The notes under the pieces: generated by a model | The model's input: the letters and a program-made list of their open reading frames with translations, nothing else | Databases searched by the model: none | Told to the model about the DNA's origin: nothing | Origin: Lewinellaceae bacterium | Lineage (GTDB): Bacteria > Bacteroidota > Bacteroidia > Chitinophagales > Saprospiraceae | Assembly: GCA_020636325.1 (NCBI GenBank) | Contig: JACJYC010000004.1 | Location: forward strand, 434,001 to 498,000 | Direction of reading: 5' to 3' | DNA length: 64,000 nt | Part shown: piece by piece, positions 43,102 through 50,348 of the stretch | Position numbering within the stretch: the stretch's first letter is position 1 | Layout: each line of letters opens with the position of its first letter | Translations under genes and position numbers: made by a program

Positions 43102-44640
43102 TCAAGTTAATGGTCCGGGATTGAACAACACCAGGTCGTTGTGCAATCCAAGCTTATCGGCGGCTACCGTTTTTTCACCGCTTGCCACGGCCAGGATCAG
43201 ATGAAAAAGCGCCCAGCCCAACGCTTCTATGGTTTTTTCACCGGTGGCGACCTGCCCGGCATCGAAATCGATCAGGTCGAACCAGCGACTGCTCAAGGTC
43301 GAGTTGGACCCCACCTTGATGACCGGCACCATCGACAGACCGTAGGGGGTGCCGCGACCGGTCATAAAGACATGGACGTTCATGCCCGCCGCTACCTGCA
43401 GGGTACCGCAAACAAAATCACTTGCAGGCGTGGCGGCAAAGATCAATCCCTTTTTCCGGATTTTCTCACCCGGGCCAAGCACATCCGAAATGGGACTTGT
43501 GCCCGATTTGGCAATGGAGCCCAGGGCTTTTTCGACGATATTGCTCAATCCGCCTTTTTTATTTCCCGGGGTTGTGTTGGCGCTCCGGTCGGCTTGTCCC
43601 CAGGCAAGATACTGGTCGTACCATTTCATTTCATCGATCAGCGCTTGCCCGACGGCAACGTCGGTTGTGCGCGGCGTCAACAGATGGACGGCGTCCCTTA
43701 CCTCTGTGACCTCAGAGAACAACACGCTGCCGCCTGCGCGCACGATGAGGTCGGCCGCAAAGCCTGCCACCGGATTGGCGGTAAGTCCCGAAAAGGCGTC
43801 GCTCCCGCCGCATTGCATGCCTACAACGAGATCCGCGGCAGTGCAGGTTTCCCGCCGGCGCCTGTTCAACTTTTCCAGGTGATGCACGGCCAGTTCCATG
43901 GCGCCGTCCACCATTTCCTGAAACCCTTGAAAAGCGGGGTCCTGCATATACAAGATAGGAGAGGGGCCTTCACGGTCTTCCGGGGCGGATGGAACCAGTT
44001 TTTCGGGCCGCAGTTTTTCACAACCCAGCCCGATGACCATCACCTCGCCGCCGAAATTGGGATTTTGCGCTATGTTCCGGATGGTCCGGATCGGGATCAT
44101 GGCAGCCGGCGCTTCAATGGCTACTCCGCAACCGTAGGTATGATTGAGCGCCACCACGTCGTCCACATTGGGATACTGCGGGAGCAGTTCTTCTTTTATT
44201 TTTCGGGTCACATATTGGGTCAGACCGGCTACGCATTGTACGCTGGTTGTGATGCCCAGCACGTTTTTGGCGCCGACGCTGCCGTCCGGATTGCGGTACC
44301 CCTGGAAAGTATAACCGGTTAAGGGTTTCGGTTTCGACGCGATTTGGGGTTCGATCCGTATGGCGTCCAGATCGGGGGGAGCCGGCATGGCCATGTTCAG
44401 TTCATTCACCCAGGCGCCGGCATAAATGGGATGAAGGGCATACCCGATCGTTTGTCCGTACCGGATGATGCGGTCGCCTTCTGCCAGGTCGGTCAGGGCT
44501 ACCTTATGTCCCATCGGTACGAATTCCAACAGGGTGATGCCGTTGTCCAGCAACACACCTGCCTGCAAGCCGCCGGCATGGGGAACAACGGCTACATTGT
44601 CCGGGTCGGCTGCCTTGATCAAAAAATTATCCTTACCCAT
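43102..44640 (-). CDS. garD: Galactarate dehydratase
   Basis: 512 residues. An N-terminal SAF-like domain (about 1-95) and a large UxaA-type catalytic domain with FEGYRN-like FQGYRNPDGSVGAKN, LNHTYGCGVAI, GLGCEKL, VGMQCGGSDAFSG, TDRSAN-like ADRSANTTPGNKKGG and ATPASDFVCGT follow closely the E. coli GarD pattern rather than that of altronate dehydratase. It dehydrates galactarate to 5-dehydro-4-deoxy-glucarate, probably with a bound divalent metal. kdgD starts 11 bases downstream and the GntP-type permease ends 6 bases upstream, so the three form an operon for aldaric acid use. Confidence 0.92.
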   Translation of the reverse strand: MGKDNFLIKAADPDNVAVVPHAGGLQAGVLLDNGITLLEFVPMGHKVALTDLAEGDRIIRYGQTIGYALHPIYAGAWVNELNMAMPAPPDLDAIRIEPQIASKPKPLTGYTFQGYRNPDGSVGAKNVLGITTSVQCVAGLTQYVTRKIKEELLPQYPNVDDVVALNHTYGCGVAIEAPAAMIPIRTIRNIAQNPNFGGEVMVIGLGCEKLRPEKLVPSAPEDREGPSPILYMQDPAFQGFQEMVDGAMELAVHHLEKLNRRRRETCTAADLVVGMQCGGSDAFSGLTANPVAGFAADLIVRAGGSVLFSEVTEVRDAVHLLTPRTTDVAVGQALIDEMKWYDQYLAWGQADRSANTTPGNKKGGLSNIVEKALGSIAKSGTSPISDVLGPGEKIRKKGLIFAATPASDFVCGTLQVAAGMNVHVFMTGRGTPYGLSMVPVIKVGSNSTLSSRWFDLIDFDAGQVATGEKTIEALGWALFHLILAVASGEKTVAADKLGLHNDLVLFNPGPLT

Positions 44641-44646
44641 TTGCCT

Positions 44647-46056
44647 TTATGCGAAAGGTAATATCGTTGAAAAAATCATAACGGCAGCCAGGCCCACCAG
44701 CGCCATAACCACCAGCAGGTAGGAAAAATGGCGGATGGCTTCCGGTACTTCCATGCCGCTCATCCGGGTGATCACCCAGAATGCGGAATCGTTCATCCAG
44801 GCGAAAATCTTGGACCCGCAACCGATGGCCAGTGCCAGGTAGACCGGGTGAAAAGCCAGCCCTGCACCGACAACTCCGCTCATGACCCCCATCGCGGTGA
44901 CCATAGCAACGGTTGCCGACCCTTGAGCCGATCTTACCACGGCAGAGATCAAAAAGGCCATGGGCAGGATCGCTACCTGGTAATGGGCCGCCATCTCTCC
45001 GATCCGGACACCGATCCCGGTCTGTTGCAACATCTGGCCGAAAGTGCCGCCTGCCGCCGTGATCAGGATGATCATACCGGCGCTGGTCAGGGCCTCGGTA
45101 ATGTATTTCTGGAACAGTTTGCTGTCTTTCAATTGGCGCCAAAGCAACCACATGGCGATCACTGCAGAAATGAACAGCGCCATGTTGGCTTCTCCGGCAA
45201 CGGCCAGGATTTTGGTCAGGGGGGCGCCTTTATCCAGCAGAATGCCGGTGAATGTATTGCCGGTGATCAGCAGGATCGGCAACAAAATGGGCAACAGGGA
45301 AAGCCCGAGTGAGGGCAGTTCGCCGGAGGTTTTGGTGGAAAACTGTTTCAGGTCCTCAATGGAAATGTCGGGCGTGTCGCGCATCGGCAAATCCCACCGC
45401 TTATTGGCCCAAAGGGCATAAAAATAACCCGCCGTGATGGTGATGATCCCGATAACCAGGCCTCCGATGATCATGGCGCCCAGGTCGATGCCGAGTTCTT
45501 CGGCCACAAACAACGGGCCCGGCGTCGGCGGGATGAGGGAATGCGCCATCACCCCGCCGGCGATGATGGCCATCAGGTAGAGGCTGAATTTTCGGGGATC
45601 CCGGACCGTCAGCGACTTGACCAGCGGGATCATGAGGTAGAATACGGTGTCAAAAAACACGGGAATCGCCAGGGTGAAGCTGCCTGCCAGCAAGGCCGGC
45701 CCCGTATTTTTCCGGCCGAACAAGCGCAATAACCCCCGGATGATCCGCTCAGCGCCGCCGCTGCGCATCAAGGCCGCGCCGATAACGGAGGCCAGCGCGA
45801 TGAGAATGCCGATCCTGCCGCTGGTGCTCCCAAAAGCGTTGGCCAGCCGTTTGCCGACCGAAAGATGTGCCATGGCCAGGGCTTCTGCTTCGGACTTGCC
45901 CGCATTTTGGGCATAGGCAACGATGAGATCGGGCGTCGTTAACAGGGCGGTCACCAGGGCTGCCAACAACAGGGAAACGGCTGCATTGAGCTTTAATCGG
46001 ATAATGCAGAACAGGACAACAGCCGTGCCGATAAGGATGATGATGATCGGGTCCAT
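44647..46056 (-). CDS. GntP-family sugar-acid:proton symporter
   Basis: 469 residues with about a dozen hydrophobic membrane segments. GntP-family landmarks include the N-terminal MDPIIIILIGTAVVLFCIIRLK, IPVFFDTVFYLM, LIPPTPGP and GSATVAMVTAMG, and a C-terminal segment KIFAWMNDSAFWVITRM. Characterised members carry gluconate, idonate or D-serine with protons. Because garD starts 6 bases downstream and kdgD follows, uptake of galactarate or a related hexarate is more likely here than gluconate; that is inferred from context. purE lies 54 bases upstream on the same strand. Confidence 0.88.
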   Translation of the reverse strand: MDPIIIILIGTAVVLFCIIRLKLNAAVSLLLAALVTALLTTPDLIVAYAQNAGKSEAEALAMAHLSVGKRLANAFGSTSGRIGILIALASVIGAALMRSGGAERIIRGLLRLFGRKNTGPALLAGSFTLAIPVFFDTVFYLMIPLVKSLTVRDPRKFSLYLMAIIAGGVMAHSLIPPTPGPLFVAEELGIDLGAMIIGGLVIGIITITAGYFYALWANKRWDLPMRDTPDISIEDLKQFSTKTSGELPSLGLSLLPILLPILLITGNTFTGILLDKGAPLTKILAVAGEANMALFISAVIAMWLLWRQLKDSKLFQKYITEALTSAGMIILITAAGGTFGQMLQQTGIGVRIGEMAAHYQVAILPMAFLISAVVRSAQGSATVAMVTAMGVMSGVVGAGLAFHPVYLALAIGCGSKIFAWMNDSAFWVITRMSGMEVPEAIRHFSYLLVVMALVGLAAVMIFSTILPFA

Positions 46057-46110
46057 GATGCTTGATAAGCGTTTTTGAAGGAGGAATACCAGGCCGGCCC
46101 GGACCGATCC

Positions 46111-46608
46111 TTAATAATCCCGGTATCCCTTTTCTTCCAGTTTCGTATATTTTACCGCTACCTCATCAGCCAGCTGCTGTTTGTAGGCAAGCAGTTTTTC
46201 CTGAATGACGGGATCATGCGCGCCGAGGATCTGGGCAGCCAGGATCCCGGCATTTTTTGCGGCATTGAGGGCCACCGTCGCTACGGGTACGCCGTTGGGC
46301 ATTTGCAAAATGGACAAAATGGAGTCCCAACCGTCGATGGAATTGCTGGATTTGACCGGTACGCCGATCACCGGCAACGGCGATAGGGCCGCTACCATGC
46401 CCGGGAGATGGGCTGCACCTCCGGCCCCGGCAATGATGGTTTTAAACCCGCGTTGGTGGGCTGTTTTGGCAAAATCGAACATCCGGTCCGGAGTCCGGTG
46501 GGCAGAAACGATGGTGACGTGGTTTTGAATGCCCAGCTGATCCAGAAATTCGGCCGCCTGGCGCATGACCGGCAGGTCGGAATCCGAACCCATGATGATG
46601 GCTACCAT
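46111..46608 (-). CDS. purE: N5-carboxyaminoimidazole ribonucleotide mutase
   Basis: 165 residues from the ATG at 46608 (MVAIIMGSDSDLPVM), which is the family start; a longer frame reaching back into the symporter gene is not used. GSDSDLPVM, SAHRTPDR (catalytic His) and GAGGAAHLPGM are the class I PurE signature. It moves the carboxyl group from N5-CAIR to give CAIR in purine synthesis. Usually next to purK, which is absent here. The start is 4 bases after the stop of the symporter gene, so the two are co-transcribed. Confidence 0.95.
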   Translation of the reverse strand: MVAIIMGSDSDLPVMRQAAEFLDQLGIQNHVTIVSAHRTPDRMFDFAKTAHQRGFKTIIAGAGGAAHLPGMVAALSPLPVIGVPVKSSNSIDGWDSILSILQMPNGVPVATVALNAAKNAGILAAQILGAHDPVIQEKLLAYKQQLADEVAVKYTKLEEKGYRDY

Positions 46609-46612
46609 AAGT

Positions 46613-47923
46613 TTAAGCTTTTTCCGGGGGGTAATTATCGTCCCAATCCTTGATCTCCGGGTCGCCCAGTTTGCCGACGCTCTTGGCCACCAGCATGGCA
46701 ACCGTTGCATCGCCGGTCACGTTGACCACCGTACGGCACATATCCAACGGCCTGTCAACCGCGAATATCAGCGCCAGACCGGCTTCGGGAATGCCCGCCT
46801 GCGCCAGCACGATAACGAGCATGACCATGCCCGCCCCCGGCACGGCTGCGGAACCAATCGAGGCCAGGGTTGCAGTCAGGATGATACCCAATTGAGCGCT
46901 GAGGTTCAGGTCCATGCCGAATGCCTGTGCAATAAAGATGGCGGCTACGGCCTGGTACAGGCTGGTGCCGTCCATGTTGACGGTAGCCCCGATCGGCAGC
47001 ACGAAGCTGGTAACCTCTTCATCCACGCCCAGGTGTTCGGTCGTTCTTTCCAGGGTGACGGGCAGGGTAGCCGCGCTCGAACTGGTGGAAAAGGCCAGCA
47101 ACTGCGCAGGCGATATGCCTTTGAAGAAAAAGCCGTAACTGCGGCCTGTAAATATCCGGACCAGGTTGGGATAAACAAGGGTGATCATGATGGCCAAACC
47201 GGCCAAAACAGAGAGCGAATAGCCGATCAAGGCAAGAAACAGGTCGGCGCTGGGCGATTCCACCACCAGGGCTGCCAGCAGGGCAAAAACGCCGTAGGGC
47301 GCTCCCAGCATGATCAGGTCCACCAGCTTTAAGACCACTTCATTCAGTCCGTCGAAAAAGGCTTTGACCGGTCGCCCCTGTTCTTCCGGGATCAGGATCA
47401 GGCCGATGCCGAAGAAGATCACAAAGAAAATGACCTGCAGCATATTTCCGTTATCGGTAGCGGCCTTGACGATATTATCGGGAACAATATCCACAAGTGG
47501 CTGCAACGGCCCTTTTTCCTTCTGTTTGGAGGCTTCATCTATTCTCTTGCCGGCATCGCCCGCGTATGTGTCGAGCAATTCCTGGCGGGTGCCTTCCTTG
47601 ATGAGCTTACCCGGTTTGACCACATTGGCGATGACCAGACCCAGCGAAACGGCAAAAACCGTAGTGAGGATATAGATGCCGAGGGTCCGTCCGCCCATTT
47701 TGGACAGCTTGGAAATGTCCTTCAGGTCGCTGATCCCTTTGATCAGGGAACCCACGATCAACGGGATGGCGATCAGTTTGAGCAGGTTGATGAAAATGGT
47801 GCCGAATGGTTTGATCCAGTCGCTGACAAATTTTCCCCAACCCAGTTTTGCCGCCAGCAGGCCGAACAATACGCCCGCGGCCATGCCGATCAGAATTTGC
47901 CAGTGCAAGGCCAGTTTCTTCAT
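46613..47923 (-). CDS. Dicarboxylate/amino acid:cation symporter (DAACS family)
   Basis: 436 residues with eight membrane helices plus re-entrant loops. Signature sequences are STSSSAATLPVT at about 275-287 (the serine-rich re-entrant hairpin HP1) and the unwound TM7 motif NMDGTSLY at about 315-322. Family members (GltP, GltT, DctA) import glutamate, aspartate or C4-dicarboxylates with Na or protons. The substrate is not decided by sequence here. A longer than usual loop (about residues 110-150, charged, with KEKGPLQPL) lies between helices 3 and 4, as in several Bacteroidota members. An S46 peptidase specific for acidic residues is encoded just upstream, which suits uptake of glutamate or aspartate. 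Confidence 0.88.
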   Translation of the reverse strand: MKKLALHWQILIGMAAGVLFGLLAAKLGWGKFVSDWIKPFGTIFINLLKLIAIPLIVGSLIKGISDLKDISKLSKMGGRTLGIYILTTVFAVSLGLVIANVVKPGKLIKEGTRQELLDTYAGDAGKRIDEASKQKEKGPLQPLVDIVPDNIVKAATDNGNMLQVIFFVIFFGIGLILIPEEQGRPVKAFFDGLNEVVLKLVDLIMLGAPYGVFALLAALVVESPSADLFLALIGYSLSVLAGLAIMITLVYPNLVRIFTGRSYGFFFKGISPAQLLAFSTSSSAATLPVTLERTTEHLGVDEEVTSFVLPIGATVNMDGTSLYQAVAAIFIAQAFGMDLNLSAQLGIILTATLASIGSAAVPGAGMVMLVIVLAQAGIPEAGLALIFAVDRPLDMCRTVVNVTGDATVAMLVAKSVGKLGDPEIKDWDDNYPPEKA

Positions 47924-47971
47924 AGAATAGGATTTCGGACCAAGATAGGCAAATCAATGTTCTTACCCAAA

Positions 47972-50149
47972 TCACTTCTTTTTAGGGTGTACCAGCGTCA
48001 TCTCCTCTACCAGGTGTCCGGCCCCGGCAAATTTATCGACCACGAACAATACATACCGGATGTCCACCATGATATTCCGGCAGATGGATGGGTCGTAATT
48101 GATATCGCTCATGGTGCCTTCCCAGGCCCGGTCGAAATTCAGACCGATAAGATTTCCGTAGGCGTCGATGGCCGGACTGCCGGAGTTGCCGCCGGAAGTA
48201 TGGTTGGAGCCGATGAAACAGACCGGCATTTTGCCGTCCTGACCATATGGCCCGAAGTCCTTTTTCTTTTCCAGCTCCAGCAACCGGGCCGGCACATCAA
48301 ATTCGTAATCGCCGGGGATATATTTGGCTGCAACGCCGTCCAGGTAGGTCTGGTAGCCGTACTTCAGCGTGTCATTGGGCTGGTAGCCCTCCACCTTGCC
48401 GTAGGTGACCCGGAGGGTGCTGTTGGCGTCGGGGTAAAAACGGCGTTCAGGGAACACAACCAGCAAGGCCTGCATATATTGCTGCTCCAGCCACTGGATT
48501 TCCTCTTCGATTTTGGAAGCGGGCTGGAAGACATCCCTCTCGGCCACGGCCATCATATCCGCGCCGATCTGGTAGGCAAAGTCCCCTTCAAGGCCGGTCA
48601 TGAATTTTTCCAGGTTATCGTTGACCGCCGACAGCACCAGATCGCCTTTGGTGAGCATGGATTTTTCGTAAACGGCGTTGGCGAACGCGTCAAAATCCTT
48701 GCCTGTAAAGGTGAACTGATCGACGACAAACGTGGAGACATGGGCTGGATTGACCTCGTGGTAATAAATGGCCATAAGCTCAGCAAAGATCTGCTTGTCC
48801 GGTTCCGGCCGGTAATCCTTGTAGAAATCTTCCAGGTAGGCCACCAGGCGGTCTTTCCGGCGCTCAATAGCTTCGATCCCGCTGCGTTTGTAGGCTGATT
48901 GGAAACCGCGGAGGGTATTGACCAGCTGGAGCAGTTCAATGTTCCGGCTGCTGATCTCGCTGATATAATCCCGGCTGACCGCCAGCGGCTCCAGCTCCTT
49001 ATACAGGGCGTCCAGTTTCGGCAGCAATTTACCGTATTTTCCCTGCCACTCCGGGTTGGCGGCCAACCGCTTTTTGAATTCAGCCTCCATTTCCTTGCGC
49101 TTGTTGATGGCGCCGACCGTCTTCACCCCCAGGTCTTCGCCGATCCACTTTTTCCAGGAGTTGGCGATCCGCCGCTGTTTGGAGGCGTACTGGAGCCTGG
49201 CCAGCGGGTCTTTGCGCATGGCCTCGCCGAGGATCGCCAGGGATTTGTCGCGAATCTTGATCCGGATGGGATTCAGCACTTCCACCCGTTGCGACATGGC
49301 TGAAGCGGAGAGGTATTCATCCGTGCGGCCAGGGTAGCCGAATACCAGGGTGAAATCACCTTCGGAAACACCATCCAGCGAAATTGGAAGGTGATGCTCA
49401 GACTGAAGCGGCACATTGTTTTCCGAGTACTCTGCGGGCAGGCCGTCCTTGCCGGCATAAATGCGGAACAGGGAGAAATCACCGGTATGGCGCGGCCAGA
49501 CCCAGTTGTCCGTATCTTCCCCAAACTTGCCGATGCTGGACGGCGGGGCGCCGACAAGCCTTACATCCCGGTAGGTCTGGGTAACGAAAAGGTAGTATTG
49601 GTTGCCTCTGTAAAAAGGCCGGATGGATACCTCCTGGTAGGGCTCCCGGACGGTGCTCTGCCGGATCTGGTTGAGGTTCTTGTCGATGGCGGATTGACGA
49701 TCGCGCGGGACCATATCATCCGTTACGCCGGTCAGCGCCATCTCCGTTACGTCTTCCATCCTCACCAGAAAGGTGACAAAGAGCCCGGGATTGGCCAGTT
49801 CATCCGATTTTTTCATCGCCCAGAAACCGTCCTGCAAAAAGTTTTGTTCCACTGTAGAGTGGTTCTGGATCTGGCCGAACCCGCAATGGTGGTTGGTCAG
49901 CACCAGCCCTTGGGAAGAGATCACCTCTCCCGTACAGGTGCCGCCGAAACTGACAATGGCATCTTTCAGGCTTCCCTGGTTGACACTGTAAATATCCTCG
50001 GCCGACATTTTCATGCCCATGGCCTGCATTTCCCCTTCATTCAGCTCTTTCAACAGCATGGGCAACCACATGCCTTCTCCGCCTTTGGCCAAAGGAAGGC
50101 AGGCTAAAACCAGATAAATTGCAGCGGCAAAAAACCGGAAGAATCTCAT
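47972..50149 (-). CDS. dpp11: S46 family dipeptidyl-peptidase, probably DPP11 type (Asp/Glu-specific)
   Basis: 725 residues with a signal peptide (residues 1 to about 23, cut near AKG). The chymotrypsin-fold triad is visible: His in TNHHCG (about 88), Asp in HTGDFS (about 224) and Ser656 in GNSGSP. Eighteen residues after the Ser is Arg674 (FDRAWEG). In the S46 family this position separates DPP11 (Arg, releasing Asp/Glu dipeptides) from DPP7 (Gly, hydrophobic), so this is predicted to be DPP11. A helical insert (about 340-560) forms the exopeptidase cap. It works in the periplasm to produce dipeptides from imported or external proteins. A dicarboxylate/amino-acid symporter gene follows after 48 bases. 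Confidence 0.9.
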   Translation of the reverse strand: MRFFRFFAAAIYLVLACLPLAKGGEGMWLPMLLKELNEGEMQAMGMKMSAEDIYSVNQGSLKDAIVSFGGTCTGEVISSQGLVLTNHHCGFGQIQNHSTVEQNFLQDGFWAMKKSDELANPGLFVTFLVRMEDVTEMALTGVTDDMVPRDRQSAIDKNLNQIRQSTVREPYQEVSIRPFYRGNQYYLFVTQTYRDVRLVGAPPSSIGKFGEDTDNWVWPRHTGDFSLFRIYAGKDGLPAEYSENNVPLQSEHHLPISLDGVSEGDFTLVFGYPGRTDEYLSASAMSQRVEVLNPIRIKIRDKSLAILGEAMRKDPLARLQYASKQRRIANSWKKWIGEDLGVKTVGAINKRKEMEAEFKKRLAANPEWQGKYGKLLPKLDALYKELEPLAVSRDYISEISSRNIELLQLVNTLRGFQSAYKRSGIEAIERRKDRLVAYLEDFYKDYRPEPDKQIFAELMAIYYHEVNPAHVSTFVVDQFTFTGKDFDAFANAVYEKSMLTKGDLVLSAVNDNLEKFMTGLEGDFAYQIGADMMAVAERDVFQPASKIEEEIQWLEQQYMQALLVVFPERRFYPDANSTLRVTYGKVEGYQPNDTLKYGYQTYLDGVAAKYIPGDYEFDVPARLLELEKKKDFGPYGQDGKMPVCFIGSNHTSGGNSGSPAIDAYGNLIGLNFDRAWEGTMSDINYDPSICRNIMVDIRYVLFVVDKFAGAGHLVEEMTLVHPKKK

Positions 50150-50252
50150 AATTATCTTATTTGAGTCGGTTTATATCCAAAAAAAACGGAATTTGTTCAC
50201 GAAGTGGAAAAAAATTTCTCTTTTTACGGGAAAAGCCCTAACTTTCGGCCTT

Positions 50253-50344
50253 GAATTAAGCGATTTCAACGCTTTTTGCGTTTCAAGATTATAATCATAG
50301 GGATGACTTTTGGGCCCTGCCGGTTTTTCGGTAGGGCTTTTTTT
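50253..50344 (+). ncRNA. Candidate small RNA ending in an orphan terminator
   Basis: The plus strand holds a textbook intrinsic terminator (50314-50344) but no plus-strand gene lies upstream for over 8 kb (the last ends at 42020). A -7-like TAACTTTC at 50239-50246 (one mismatch to TAnnTTTG) would start a transcript near 50253 with a small hairpin (aacgc/gcgtt, 50268-50282) and the terminator. The promoter lacks a clear -33. Hypothesis only. Confidence 0.25.
50314..50344 (+). terminator. Strong intrinsic terminator on the plus strand
   Basis: Nine-pair GC-rich stem (50314-50322 with 50329-50337, one G-T pair), 6-base loop, then seven T (50338-50344). On the minus strand there is no comparable T run, although it could still slow transcripts of the TonB receptor gene. 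Confidence 0.75.
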
Positions 50345-50348
50345 ATCC

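Noticed and set aside
43102..44640. Altronate dehydratase (UxaA)
   Set aside because: Motif by motif the sequence follows E. coli GarD, and the downstream enzyme uses the GarD product.
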